Positions 52,904 to 61,505 of a stretch of 64,000 nt of DNA are shown here, one piece after another; position 1 is the first letter of the stretch, and each line of letters begins with the position of its first letter. The position numbers and the translations under genes were made by a program. The stretch comes from Asticcacaulis excentricus. GTDB taxonomy: Bacteria; Pseudomonadota; Alphaproteobacteria; Caulobacterales; Caulobacteraceae. Under the pieces are notes generated by a model. It was not told where the DNA came from, did not search any database, and saw nothing but the letters and a program-made list of their open reading frames with translations. Location of the stretch: the NCBI RefSeq assembly GCF_003966695.1, contig NZ_AP018827.1, positions 310,001 to 374,000 of the forward strand, read 5' to 3'.

Positions 52904-53077
52904 ATGAGCCCTCTGCATCACCTGACCGCGCCGCGCGCCCTGTCCGAGGCGGAGCAGCACATCCTGAACGCCATCAGCCAGATCCGGTATGGATCGGTTG
53001 AAGTGGTCATCCATGACTCGCGTATCGTTCAGATCGAAAAGAGCGAAAAGGTCCGTTTCGAGACCCGCCGCGATTAG
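52904..53077 (+). CDS. YezD-family (DUF2292) small protein
   Basis: 57-aa protein. The DUF2292 core is clear: ILNAISQIRYGSVEVVIHDSRIVQIEKSEKVRF, that is, IRYGSVEIxIHdgxVvqIexxEKxR. ATG 52904 with GAGGA 8 nt upstream; a longer frame to 52871 lacks a site. Members are small cytoplasmic beta-proteins of unknown function; my recollection, unverified, is that they recur near sulfur-assimilation genes. Directly precedes a TonB-dependent receptor (88 bp), so probably co-regulated. Confidence 0.85.
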   Translation: MSPLHHLTAPRALSEAEQHILNAISQIRYGSVEVVIHDSRIVQIEKSEKVRFETRRD

Positions 53078-53165
53078 TTTTAGCGCATTTGCGCACACAA
53101 AAAAACACACGCGCCCTGACCGGACCGACCGGAAGCGACGCCTCTCACACACGAAGGTATCCTCC

Positions 53166-55538
53166 ATGTCCCATTCTCGCTCCGCTTTGCGGGCGGGGAA
53201 GATTTCGCTCGCCCTTCTGGCTGGTGTCTCTTCGCTCGCCCTTGCCGCTCCTGTGTTTGCCGCTGATGCGCCTGCCGCCGATGACGCGGCCTCTGGCGAT
53301 AACGCCATCACTGACGTCTATGTCACCGCCCGCCGTAAGAGCGAAAACCTGCAAAAGGTGCCGATCGCCGTCTCGGCTATCTCTGGTGAACAACTGGAAT
53401 CCGCCGGCATATACAATGTCGAGACCCTGCAAAAGGTGCAGCCCAGCCTGCAATTCATCTCGTCCAACCCGCGCAATACGGCCACGACCATTCGCGGTCT
53501 GGGGTCGGGTATCGGCCTGACCAATGACGGGCTTGAACAGGGTGTCGGCATCTATGTCGATGAAGTCTTTTATGCCCGCCCCGGCTCGGCCGTTGTTGAT
53601 CTGATCGACATTGAGCGCGTCGAAATCCTCCGTGGCCCGCAAGGCACCCTGTTTGGCAAGAACACGACGGCCGGTGCGCTCAACATCACCACCCGCGCCC
53701 CGATCTTCACGCCGGAAGGCCGCATCGAGGCCAGCGTCGGTGACTATGGCTTCCTGCAAACCAAGATCAGCCTGTCGGGCCCGCTCAGCGACACGGTGGC
53801 GGTGCGCGTCGCCTTTGGCGGCACCAGGCGCGATGGCCTGTTCAAGAACACCTATCTGAACGTCAAGCAGAACGATCTGAACAGTCAGGTCCTGCGCGCC
53901 CAACTGCTGTGGAAGCCATCGGATAAGCTCAATGTGCGTCTGTCCTACGACTTCGCCTATCAGGACCCGGAGGCCAATACCCAGACCTTCGTGCGCTATG
54001 GGGCGTCGCTGCGGGCCGCCAATCGTCAGTTCCCGGCCCTGGCTGCGGCGCTCAACTATGCACCGCCCTCGACCAACCCCTATGACCGTCTGGTCGATGT
54101 CAATTCGCCGCTGGAAGCCAAGCAGGTGATCAATGGCCTGTCGGGTACGGTCAACTGGGACCTGGGCGATGTCACCCTGACCTCGATCACAGCCTATCGC
54201 GACTGGGACTGGACGCCGCAGAACGACCGCGACTACACCTCTCTGTCGATCCGTACCAAGTCGAACAATCCTTCCGAACAGCAGCAAATCTCTCAGGAAT
54301 TCCGACTGGCTTCGAACGGCGAACGCAAGGTCAACTGGGTGGTCGGGGCCTATGGCTTCAATCAGCGCGTCGAAACCAATGGCGTGGAACAGTGGGGCAA
54401 GGACGGCGCCTTCTGGCTGATCGGTACCAATGTGCCCTCCAACCTGATCGATGGCCTGACCTCCAGAACCCACGTGGTGACCAAGGTGCGCTCCTATGCC
54501 CTGTTTGGGCAACTGACCTGGAATGTGACGGATCGTTTCCGCATCACGCCGGGCCTGCGCTACACCTATGAGGAAAAGGACGGCAGCTTCCGCCAGATCG
54601 TTACCGGCGGGCTGGCGACGACGGTCGCGTCCCAGATCACGGCCAAGAACAATATCGCCCCGACCTATGCCTATACGGCCGATTATCAGGACGACAGCCC
54701 GTCGGGTCAGATCAACTTCGCCTATGACCTGACGCCCACCGTGCTGGGCTATGTCAACCTGTCGAAGGGCTATAAGTCGGGCGGTATCAATGCTGCCGGT
54801 GTGCCGGTCGATGCCAACTTCCAGCCCTTCACCGCCTCCATCGTCGTCAAGCCGGAAGAGGTGGAGACCATCGAAGCGGGCCTGAAGACGCAGTTCTGGG
54901 ACAAGCGCGGCACGGTCAATGTCGCGATCTACAGCACGAACGTCAAAGACTATCAGGCGACCGTGGTGGACGGTAATCTGGGGGCCATTCGTCCTTATCT
55001 CGCCAATATCGAAAAGGTCGAGGTCCGCGGCGTCGAACTGGATGGCAAGTTCCGTGCGACGGATAACCTGCTGATCTATGGCTCGGTGAGCTATACCGAC
55101 GGCAAGTACGCCTCGTTCAAGAACGGTCCGGCCCCTCTGGAGCTTCAGACCTCCAGTTCCTCGGTGGCCGACCTCAGCGGTAAGGATCTGCCCGGTGTGT
55201 CGAAGTGGGCGGGCTCGATCGGTTGGGAATATAACCATCCGGCGACCATCGGCAAGCTGAGCGGCGACGCCTATTTCAGCGGTGACGTCTCCTACCGCTC
55301 GGACTGGAACTCCGATCCGTCGGTGTCGAAATATACGGTCGTCGAAGCCTCGACCATCGCCAACTTCCGCGTCGGCTACCGCGCCAGCGGCGGCACAGAG
55401 GTCTTCCTGTGGGCCAAAAACGCTTTCAACGAAGAGTATCTTCAGTTCCTCAGCCTTCAGGCCGGGAACTCCGGTGCCATCTACGGCCAGCCCGGCGACC
55501 CGCGCAGCTTCGGCGTCACCGTGCGTAAAGCGTTTTAA
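53166..55538 (+). CDS. TonB-dependent outer-membrane receptor
   Basis: 790-aa transporter. Signal peptide about 1-33 (ending PVFAADA), plug domain about 50-165 with the TonB box-like DVYVTARRKSENLQ and LRGPQGTLFGKNTTAGALNI, then a 22-strand barrel ending in aromatic Phe (VRKAF). It belongs to the large alphaproteobacterial group typified by sugar, siderophore or aromatic uptake; the substrate is not readable. The frame is open to 52989, but the signal peptide fixes the start. The gene lies behind the YezD-like protein, hinting at a sulfur compound, which is speculation. A terminator-like stem follows. Confidence 0.93.
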   Translation: MSHSRSALRAGKISLALLAGVSSLALAAPVFAADAPAADDAASGDNAITDVYVTARRKSENLQKVPIAVSAISGEQLESAGIYNVETLQKVQPSLQFISSNPRNTATTIRGLGSGIGLTNDGLEQGVGIYVDEVFYARPGSAVVDLIDIERVEILRGPQGTLFGKNTTAGALNITTRAPIFTPEGRIEASVGDYGFLQTKISLSGPLSDTVAVRVAFGGTRRDGLFKNTYLNVKQNDLNSQVLRAQLLWKPSDKLNVRLSYDFAYQDPEANTQTFVRYGASLRAANRQFPALAAALNYAPPSTNPYDRLVDVNSPLEAKQVINGLSGTVNWDLGDVTLTSITAYRDWDWTPQNDRDYTSLSIRTKSNNPSEQQQISQEFRLASNGERKVNWVVGAYGFNQRVETNGVEQWGKDGAFWLIGTNVPSNLIDGLTSRTHVVTKVRSYALFGQLTWNVTDRFRITPGLRYTYEEKDGSFRQIVTGGLATTVASQITAKNNIAPTYAYTADYQDDSPSGQINFAYDLTPTVLGYVNLSKGYKSGGINAAGVPVDANFQPFTASIVVKPEEVETIEAGLKTQFWDKRGTVNVAIYSTNVKDYQATVVDGNLGAIRPYLANIEKVEVRGVELDGKFRATDNLLIYGSVSYTDGKYASFKNGPAPLELQTSSSSVADLSGKDLPGVSKWAGSIGWEYNHPATIGKLSGDAYFSGDVSYRSDWNSDPSVSKYTVVEASTIANFRVGYRASGGTEVFLWAKNAFNEEYLQFLSLQAGNSGAIYGQPGDPRSFGVTVRKAF

Positions 55539-55548
55539 ATCTTGGGGT

Positions 55549-55584
55549 CCGGATCGCGCCACCTTTGCGGGTCACGCGATCCGG
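55549..55584 (+). terminator. Terminator-like stem after the TonB receptor
   Basis: Perfect 10-bp arms CCGGATCGCG (55549-55558)/CGCGATCCGG (55575-55584); no T-run. Confidence 0.55.
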
Positions 55585-55735
55585 TTCGCTGGATGCAGCG
55601 TCATTGACACAGAGGCCCGTTAACCGCGCAAAATTGATCGAAATAAATAGACATTGATCAAAAATTCGATCACATTCGCGCGGCTGCCCCGCCGCTGGCG
55701 AGGAATGCAGCGCATAATTCAGACGGGGAAAACAT

Positions 55736-56146
55736 ATGATCAAACGTCCGCATTTTATCGTGTTTGCGTGCTCTGCGCTGTTGACGACCATGGTGATGGG
55801 CACGACCGTATCGGCTCAGGCCTTGCCTGACCATCTGGCCAAGATGGACAAGGATGGCGATGGCAAGCTGAGCCCCGAAGAATGGGTGCGTGACAAGCCG
55901 TCCCTGTTCAAACGCATCGACGCCAATGGCGACAAGGCCCTGAGCAAGGATGAGATCGAAAAATTTTACGTGGCCATAGCGCCGGCCGACGACCCCAAGA
56001 CGATCAAGCGTATCGCTGATGTCTTGTCAGCAGATGCCAATGCGGACGGCAAGGTGACACTTGAGGAACTCACCGCCTATAATCTGGCGGGGTTCAAGAA
56101 GCGCGACAAAAACGCCGACGGGTTTATTACCGGCGCTGATCTGTAA
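55736..56146 (+). CDS. Exported EF-hand calcium-binding protein
   Basis: 136 aa. Signal peptide about 1-28 (ending VSAQA), then four EF-hand loops: DKDGDGKLSPEEW, DANGDKALSKDEI, DANADGKVTLEEL and DKNADGFITGADL. Each has the Asp/Asn-Gly-Ile/Leu-Glu pattern needed for Ca2+. Probably a periplasmic calcium sensor or buffer; such CREC-like proteins are common in this group. ATG 55736. Single gene with strong terminator. Confidence 0.92.
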   Translation: MIKRPHFIVFACSALLTTMVMGTTVSAQALPDHLAKMDKDGDGKLSPEEWVRDKPSLFKRIDANGDKALSKDEIEKFYVAIAPADDPKTIKRIADVLSADANADGKVTLEELTAYNLAGFKKRDKNADGFITGADL

Positions 56147-56154
56147 TTTTAAGG

Positions 56155-56184
56155 GGCCTTTTCCGACAAAATCGGAAAAGGCCT
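56155..56184. terminator. Bidirectional terminator
   Basis: Perfect 12-bp stem GGCCTTTTCCGA/TCGGAAAAGGCC with CAAAA loop, between convergent EF-hand and rhodanese genes. Confidence 0.92.
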
Positions 56185-56188
56185 TGCT

Positions 56189-56500
56189 TTATGCCACAAC
56201 CGGAAGGCCCGCGGCGATCCAGCCATTGATGCCGGGGGCCAGATGCGCGTCGGCAGTGAGACCGAACGCCTGCGCGGCTTCGATGGCGCGCAGCGACCGC
56301 ACACCCCCGGCGCACATGAAGATGATCTCCTTGCCGTCCTGGGGCAGTTCGGCCGGATGAAAGGTGGACAGCGGCAGGTTGAGACTGCCGGGCACGCGCA
56401 CGCGCTCATACTCATACACTTCGCGTACATCGATCAGGTGGATCGCACCGCTGTCGAGGGCGGCCTGAACTTCGGCGGGCGTAAGATTGCGAACGGACAT
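56189..56500 (-). CDS. Single-domain rhodanese-like protein
   Basis: 103-aa sulfurtransferase domain. HLIDVREVYEYERVRVPGSL (CH2A-like) and the active-site loop FMCAGGVRS, with Cys about 63 as the persulfide carrier; loop length fits sulfur rather than phosphate chemistry. Cytoplasmic. Stand-alone. Confidence 0.9.
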   Translation of the reverse strand: MSVRNLTPAEVQAALDSGAIHLIDVREVYEYERVRVPGSLNLPLSTFHPAELPQDGKEIIFMCAGGVRSLRAIEAAQAFGLTADAHLAPGINGWIAAGLPVVA

Positions 56501-56714
56501 GCGTGTGCCTTTAATGCGTTGCGGGTGTGAAGGTCATACAATCCCGGCACGATCGTCGCAATCGCCAAATATCCATAAAAAAAATGTGGTTATTTGTCGC
56601 GCGGCGTCTGGTCCCTGAGGCAGGCTGACGCGCGGCGGAATGCGCAGGTCACAGACGCGCGGCGGGCGGCTAAACCCACCTTCGAAGCGAAACGCACGAA
56701 GAGGAGTATTCGCC

Positions 56715-57362
56715 ATGAAAATCGCTTATCTGATCGGTGCCAGCCTGCTGGTTATGGGCCTTGCCAACGGCGCTTCGGCGCAGGAGTTCAAGCCCAAGGC
56801 CAAGGGGCAGTTCATCGTCGCCACCCGCATCACCAGCGTCGCCCCGGACGAAAAGGGCGACATCAAGACAGCCGCCGGCGTCGATAGCGGTCTGGATGTC
56901 AAGGTTAAGGACGACACCATCCCCAGCCTCGGCTTCACCTATTTCTTCACTGACCATATCGCCGTTGAGGCTATTCTGGGCACGTCCAAGCACGAAGTGC
57001 GCGCCGTGGGCGGCACGACCGATGTGAAGGTGCATACGACGCACGTCCTGCCGCCGGTCATTGCGGCTCAGTATCACTTCAACCCCAAGGGCCGCGTCAG
57101 CCCCTATGTGGGTGCGGGCGTCAACGCCATGATCTTCTACAACAGCAAGGACTATAACGGCTTCAAGGTGAAGCTGGATGATGGTCTGGGCTATGCGCTT
57201 CAGGGTGGTGTCGATATCGCCCTGAAAGGCAACTGGTCGCTGAACGCCGACGTGAAAAAGGTATGGTTCAACACCGATGCCAAGATCAATGACGGCGCGC
57301 TGAAGTCCAAGGTCGATCTCGACCCGGTCGTCGCCTCGGTCGGTCTGGCCTACCGTTTTTAG
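56715..57362 (+). CDS. OmpW-family outer-membrane protein
   Basis: 215-aa eight-stranded beta-barrel. Signal peptide about 1-22 (ending ASAQ), OmpW motifs including LGFTYFFTDHIAVEAILGTS and PPVIAAQYHFNPKGRVSPYVGAGVN, and C-terminal Phe (LAYRF) for BAM recognition. OmpW proteins form hydrophobic-molecule channels. The open frame begins at 56640, but the signal peptide and GAGGAG ribosome site place the start at 56715. Confidence 0.93.
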   Translation: MKIAYLIGASLLVMGLANGASAQEFKPKAKGQFIVATRITSVAPDEKGDIKTAAGVDSGLDVKVKDDTIPSLGFTYFFTDHIAVEAILGTSKHEVRAVGGTTDVKVHTTHVLPPVIAAQYHFNPKGRVSPYVGAGVNAMIFYNSKDYNGFKVKLDDGLGYALQGGVDIALKGNWSLNADVKKVWFNTDAKINDGALKSKVDLDPVVASVGLAYRF

Positions 57363-57415
57363 AATCTGGGACGCGGGGCTCGGTCTCCTCGGAGCGCACC
57401 CCGTGCTCAGGTAGC

Positions 57416-57456
57416 GGCGGACAGCCTTGCGGGTTGTGCTGTCCGCCGTTATTTTT
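57416..57456 (+). terminator. Terminator of ompW
   Basis: Perfect 10-bp stem GGCGGACAGC (57416-57425)/GCTGTCCGCC (57438-57447), then GTTATTTTTC. Confidence 0.88.
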
Positions 57457-57476
57457 CGTATGCGTAATTTAAGAGG

Positions 57477-57510
57477 CGACGTCGTTCCCTGTGAATGGCG
57501 TCGTTTTTTT
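57477..57510 (+). terminator. Second terminator-like element
   Basis: Short stem CGACG/CGTCG followed by seven T (57504-57510), 30 bp after the first terminator. Confidence 0.5.
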
Positions 57511-57561
57511 ATGGGCCGCGTCGGAGGCGCCGGCTGCAATCGATACCGCGCGCAAACTATC

Positions 57562-57575
57562 TGGTAGCGCTATCA
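57562..57575. promoter_or_regulatory. XylR/LacI-type operator upstream of GH3
   Basis: TGGTAGCGCTATCA is a 14-bp palindrome matched at 12 positions, with the AGCGCT core. It resembles the operator I recall for the Caulobacter xylose repressor (TGGTAGCGCTA-type). It lies 186 bp before the GH3 start, so the glycosidase may be xylose-inducible. Confidence 0.55.
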
Positions 57576-57760
57576 TTACCCCCTTTCCAAGCCCCGGTAT
57601 ATCGGTTATGCAAGTCGTCAATAAAGAGCGGCCGGCGGGGCGGAATCCTTGTGCGACGCAATAAATATAGCCGTGGTGTGGAACGTGTGCGGTCACACAA
57701 AACGGTCAATCAGAAATGTGAAACGGGATGCGTCCCGTGACGACCACAGGGAGACAAGTC

Positions 57761-60145
57761 ATGACCTTGCAACTGAACCGACGCCATTTTGCTGCCGGTG
57801 TGAGCGCTACCGCTCTGGCGGTTTCGGCCGCTTCGCACGCCGCGACGGACAAGCCGCTGTATAAGGACGCCTCGGCCCCGGTCGAAGCCCGCACCACGGA
57901 CCTGCTCAAGCGCATGACGCTGGAGGAAAAGGTCGCCCAGATGATGTGCATCTGGCTGCAGAAGGGTAAGATCCAGACCGAAAAGGGCGACTTCGACCCC
58001 AAAAAGGCCAGCGAAGCCTTCCCCAACGGCCTGGGCATGATTGCGCGCCCAAGCGACCGCCGCGGTGTTGAGGTGAAACAAACCAATGCCGGTGCCGATG
58101 TCGGCGTCATCAACCGCAATCCGCTGGAAACCGCCACCTATGTCAATGCCGCTCAGAAGTGGGCCGTGGAAAAGACCCGTCTCGGCATCCCGATGTTCAT
58201 GCACGAGGAAAGCCTGCACGGCTATGTGGCGCGTGACTCCACCTCCTTCCCGCAGGCCATTGGTCTGGCGTCGAGCTTCGATCCGCAACTGGTTGAGAAG
58301 GTGTTCTCCGTCTGCGCTAAGGAAATGCGCGCGCGCGGAGCCAATCTGGCGCTGGCACCGGTGGTCGATGTCTGCCGCGAACCGCGCTGGGGGCGTGTTG
58401 AAGAAACCTATGGCGAAGACACGCACCTGATGGGTGTGATGGGTAAGGCGGCGGTGCTGGGCTTCTCCGGTACGGACCGCAAGCTGGCCAAGGACAAGGT
58501 GTTTGCCACGCTCAAGCACATGACCGGCCACGGTCAGCCGGAAAACGGCACCAATGTCGGCCCGGCGCCGATTTCCGAGCGCACCCTGCGCGAAGTCTTC
58601 TTCCCGCCGTTTGAAAAGATCGTCAAGGAAACCCCCATCGCGGCGGTCATGCCGTCTTATAACGAAATCGATGGCGTGCCGTCGCACGCCAACAAGTGGC
58701 TGCTCGACACCGTATTGCGCGGTGAGTGGGGCTTCAAGGGCGTGCTGGTGTCCGACTATTTCGCCATCAAGGAAATGATCAGCCGTCACCATCTGGTGCC
58801 GGACATGACCGAGGCCGCCTATCGCGCCGTCAAGGCCGGGGTGGATATCGAGACGCCGGACGGCGAAGCCTATCCGAACCTGATCAAGCTGGTGCAATCC
58901 GGTCGCGTCTCGGAAGCCGAGATCGACGCCATCGTCCACCGTATTCTGGAGCTGAAATTCCTCGGTGGCCTGTTCGAAAACCCCTATGTCGATGCCAAGC
59001 AGGCCGACAAGCTGACGGCGACGCCCGATGCCATCGCTCTGGCCCGCGAAGCCGCTGTGCGTTCGGCGGTGCTACTGAAGAACAACGGCGTACTGCCGCT
59101 TGACGGCAAAAAGGTCGGCAAGCTGTTGCTGCTCGGCACGCACGCCAAGGACACGCCCATCGGCGGCTATTCGGAAGTCCCGCGTCACGTCGTCTCCATC
59201 CACGAAGGGCTGGAGAAAGAAGCCAGGGCGCAGGGCTTCACGCTGGAATATCGTGAGGCCATCCGTCTGACCGAAAAGCGCGACTGGGCGGCGGATGAGG
59301 TGAAGTTCGTCGATAAGGCGGTCAATGCGAAGCTAATCGCCGAGGCGGTTGAGGCAGCCAAATCTGCCGACACCATCGTCATGGTGCTGGGCGACAATGA
59401 GCAGACCTCGCGCGAAGCCTGGGCCGATAACCACCTCGGTGACCGCGAATCGCTGGACCTGATCGGACAGCAGAACGATCTGGCGGCCGCCATTTTTGCG
59501 CTGAAAAAACCGACCGTGGTCTTCCTGCTCAATGGCCGTCCGCTGTCGATCAACCTGCTTCAGGATAAGGCCGACGCCATTATCGAAGGCTGGTATCTGG
59601 GGCAGGAGACGGGCCACGCGGCCGCCGACCTGCTGTTCGGGCGCGCCAATCCGGGCGGCAAGCTGCCCATCACCTTCGCGCGTAGCGTCGGTCAGTTGCC
59701 GGTCTTCTATAACCACAAGCCGACGGCACGTCGCGGCTATCTGGATGGTGACGTCACGCCTCTCTATCCGTTCGGTTTCGGCCTCAGCTACACCACCTTC
59801 GACATCTCGGCCCCGCGCCTGTCGAAGGCTACCATTGCCGCCAGCGAAAGCCTGACCGTTTCGGTCGATGTGACCAATACGGGCAAGCTGAAGGGCGACG
59901 AAGTGGTGCAACTCTATATCCGCGACGACTATTCGTCGGTCACGCGCCCGATCAAGGAGCTTAAGGGCTTCAAGCGCGTGACCCTGGAACCGGGCGCGAA
60001 GACGACGGTAACGCTGGAGATCACCCCGGCCGATCTCGCCTTCTTCGACACCGATATGAAGCGCGTGGTCGAAGCCGGTACCTTCACCATCATGGTCGGG
60101 CCCAACAGCCGTGACCTGAAAACGACTACCCTGACCGTGGCGTGA
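57761..60145 (+). CDS. Tat-exported GH3 glycosidase (beta-xylosidase/beta-glucosidase type)
   Basis: 794-aa glycoside hydrolase family 3 protein. The N-terminus MTLQLNRRHFAAGVSATALA carries a twin-arginine RRHF motif and an Ala-rich cleavage region (SHAATDK), so Tat export is likely. Nucleophile Asp332 in GVLVSDYFAI; other GH3 marks FMHEESLHGYV, ATLKHMTGHG, and a C-terminal FnIII-like domain with VTNTGKLKGDEVVQLYI. The ATG 57761 follows AGGGAG. The upstream XylR-like palindrome favours beta-xylosidase, but sequence alone does not separate it from beta-glucosidase. Followed by a terminator. Confidence 0.92.
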   Translation: MTLQLNRRHFAAGVSATALAVSAASHAATDKPLYKDASAPVEARTTDLLKRMTLEEKVAQMMCIWLQKGKIQTEKGDFDPKKASEAFPNGLGMIARPSDRRGVEVKQTNAGADVGVINRNPLETATYVNAAQKWAVEKTRLGIPMFMHEESLHGYVARDSTSFPQAIGLASSFDPQLVEKVFSVCAKEMRARGANLALAPVVDVCREPRWGRVEETYGEDTHLMGVMGKAAVLGFSGTDRKLAKDKVFATLKHMTGHGQPENGTNVGPAPISERTLREVFFPPFEKIVKETPIAAVMPSYNEIDGVPSHANKWLLDTVLRGEWGFKGVLVSDYFAIKEMISRHHLVPDMTEAAYRAVKAGVDIETPDGEAYPNLIKLVQSGRVSEAEIDAIVHRILELKFLGGLFENPYVDAKQADKLTATPDAIALAREAAVRSAVLLKNNGVLPLDGKKVGKLLLLGTHAKDTPIGGYSEVPRHVVSIHEGLEKEARAQGFTLEYREAIRLTEKRDWAADEVKFVDKAVNAKLIAEAVEAAKSADTIVMVLGDNEQTSREAWADNHLGDRESLDLIGQQNDLAAAIFALKKPTVVFLLNGRPLSINLLQDKADAIIEGWYLGQETGHAAADLLFGRANPGGKLPITFARSVGQLPVFYNHKPTARRGYLDGDVTPLYPFGFGLSYTTFDISAPRLSKATIAASESLTVSVDVTNTGKLKGDEVVQLYIRDDYSSVTRPIKELKGFKRVTLEPGAKTTVTLEITPADLAFFDTDMKRVVEAGTFTIMVGPNSRDLKTTTLTVA

Positions 60146-60156
60146 CGGTCGGGTCT

Positions 60157-60196
60157 GGCGGATGCCGCCCGGTTGCGGTATCCGCCATTTTCCTGT
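60157..60196 (+). terminator. Terminator of the second GH3 gene
   Basis: Stem GGCGGATGCCG with CGGTATCCGCC (one bulge, 60157-60186) followed by ATTTTCCTGTTTT. Confidence 0.8.
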
Positions 60197-60304
60197 TTTG
60201 ACCTGCGGCTTGATAGGGCCGGGGCCTTCTGCTAGAGCGGCTTTCGGATGAAGGTCGCTCTGACTGCTTTTAAGCAGACGAGCGGCGAATAATGGAGTTT
60301 CCTC

Positions 60305-60541
60305 TTGACCACCCTGACCGTCGCTGAAGCGCTCGAAAACGTCTACACCTCGCTGATCGACGACAATGCGCAACTGGACACGCATATTGCGGCGCTGAAG
60401 GCCGCTCTGGCGGCTGAGGGTCAAAAAGAGGCGGTCGTGGAGCCGTCGCGACTGGCGCAGAACAACCGCGCGGGTCGCAAGCTGATGCAGTCCTATTTCA
60501 AGAAGCGCGGTGTCACCGTGACCTTTAAGGAACAGGCCTAA
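60305..60541 (+). CDS. Small uncharacterised helical protein
   Basis: 78 aa, TTG start with GGAG 7 nt upstream. N-terminal half is a probable coiled helix (VAEALENVYTSLIDDNAQLD), the C-terminal part is basic (RLAQNNRAGRKLMQSYFKKR). No known motif seen. Codon use fits the chromosome. It could be a nucleic-acid-binding or adaptor protein; unassigned. Confidence 0.65.
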   Translation: MTTLTVAEALENVYTSLIDDNAQLDTHIAALKAALAAEGQKEAVVEPSRLAQNNRAGRKLMQSYFKKRGVTVTFKEQA

Positions 60542-60569
60542 GTTTTTGAGAAGCATTCGCGGGCCCCGC

Positions 60570-60588
60570 ATTGCGAGTGACTTGCAAT
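60570..60588. promoter_or_regulatory. Fur-like iron box upstream of bfd-bfr
   Basis: ATTGCGAGTGACTTGCAAT is a 19-bp inverted repeat matching its reverse complement at 16 of 19 positions, the size and symmetry of a Fur box. It lies 72 bp before the bfd start. Confidence 0.55.
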
Positions 60589-60659
60589 TGAATGTGAGTG
60601 ATGCTATCTGAGACGCATTCTCAGATTTGGCTCGGTATGCCGGACTCACAGGTTCCCTC

Positions 60660-60845
60660 GTGTACGTTTGCAATTGTAACGCTATCCGCGAAAGAGACGC
60701 GCAAAAGGCCATTTTATCGGGGGCAACCACGGTAAAAGCCGTCTTCAACCATTGCCAGACCCGCCCGCAATGCGCCAAATGCGTCTGCGACATCCGGCAG
60801 ATGATCGAAGACGTCAGCGCCACCGTGCGACTGGCGGCTGAATAG
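60660..60845 (+). CDS. bfd: Bacterioferritin-associated ferredoxin
   Basis: 61-aa [2Fe-2S] protein that reduces bacterioferritin to release iron. CNC at residues 4-6 and the later QCAKCVC give the cluster ligands (C-x-C and C-x2-C). GTG start: [13 protein letters not shown] matches the family N-terminus; a longer frame from TTG 60627 is not needed. Followed 47 bp later by bfr, the natural partner. Confidence 0.9.
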   Translation: MYVCNCNAIRERDAQKAILSGATTVKAVFNHCQTRPQCAKCVCDIRQMIEDVSATVRLAAE

Positions 60846-60892
60846 ACGGCGCTTTCGGTCCTGCCGCCACCGTCAACCTCAGGAGTGCGGCC

Positions 60893-61378
60893 ATGCAGGG
60901 CAACCCGGCGATTATCAAGCTTCTCAACACCGTCCTCACCAATGAGCTGACGGCCATCAACCAGTACTTTCTCCATTCGCGTATGCTGGAAAACTGGGGC
61001 CTGACGCATCTGGGCCGCATCGTCTACCAGGAATCCATCGAGGAGATGAAGCACGCTGATCTGCTGATCAAGCGCATCTTCTTTCTGGAGGGGCTGCCCA
61101 ATCTTCAGGACCTGCACAAGCTGAAGATCGGTGAAACCATCACCGAGTGTCTGACCGCGGATCTGTCGGTGGAAACGCGCGGTCACGGCGTGCTGGTTGC
61201 CGGGATCAAGCAGTGCGAAGACGTACAGGACTACGTCAGCCGTGATCTGCTGCGTCAGATTTTGGCGGATACCGAACACCATATCGACTGGCTGGAAACG
61301 CAGATTGGTCTGATCCGTCTGATGGGTGAACCCAACTACCTGCAAAGCGCCATGAAGGAAATCGAAGGCGAAGCCTGA
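60893..61378 (+). CDS. bfr: Bacterioferritin
   Basis: 161-aa heme-containing iron-storage protein, forming 24-mers. All ferroxidase ligands are in place: Glu18, Glu51, His54 (EMKHAD), Glu94, Glu127 and His130 (TEHHIDW); Met52 of EMKHA is the axial heme ligand. Length and N-terminus ([15 protein letters not shown]) typical. Iron-controlled through the Fur-like box ahead of bfd. Confidence 0.96.
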   Translation: MQGNPAIIKLLNTVLTNELTAINQYFLHSRMLENWGLTHLGRIVYQESIEEMKHADLLIKRIFFLEGLPNLQDLHKLKIGETITECLTADLSVETRGHGVLVAGIKQCEDVQDYVSRDLLRQILADTEHHIDWLETQIGLIRLMGEPNYLQSAMKEIEGEA

Positions 61379-61380
61379 TC

Positions 61381-61407
61381 AGCCCTTTGTCTCTTGTTGG
61401 GCTTTTG
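61381..61407 (+). terminator. Weak terminator after bfr
   Basis: AGCCC (61381-61385)/GGGCT (61399-61403) followed by TTTTGT. Confidence 0.5.
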
Positions 61408-61505
61408 TCCTGCAAGAGGCTTCACAGGGCGGGGAAACCGCTTTAGGTTTTCTCAGACTGAAACGAGTTCATCCGGGTAGCCTATTGGCGCGTGACCATT
61501 CCAAA

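Noticed and set aside
53145-55562. 805-codon open frame opposite the TonB receptor
   Set aside because: Same shadow effect; the receptor on the plus strand has signal peptide, plug and barrel.
59333-61345. 670-codon minus-strand frame across GH3, bfd and bfr
   Set aside because: Spans three well-supported plus-strand genes and has no domain.
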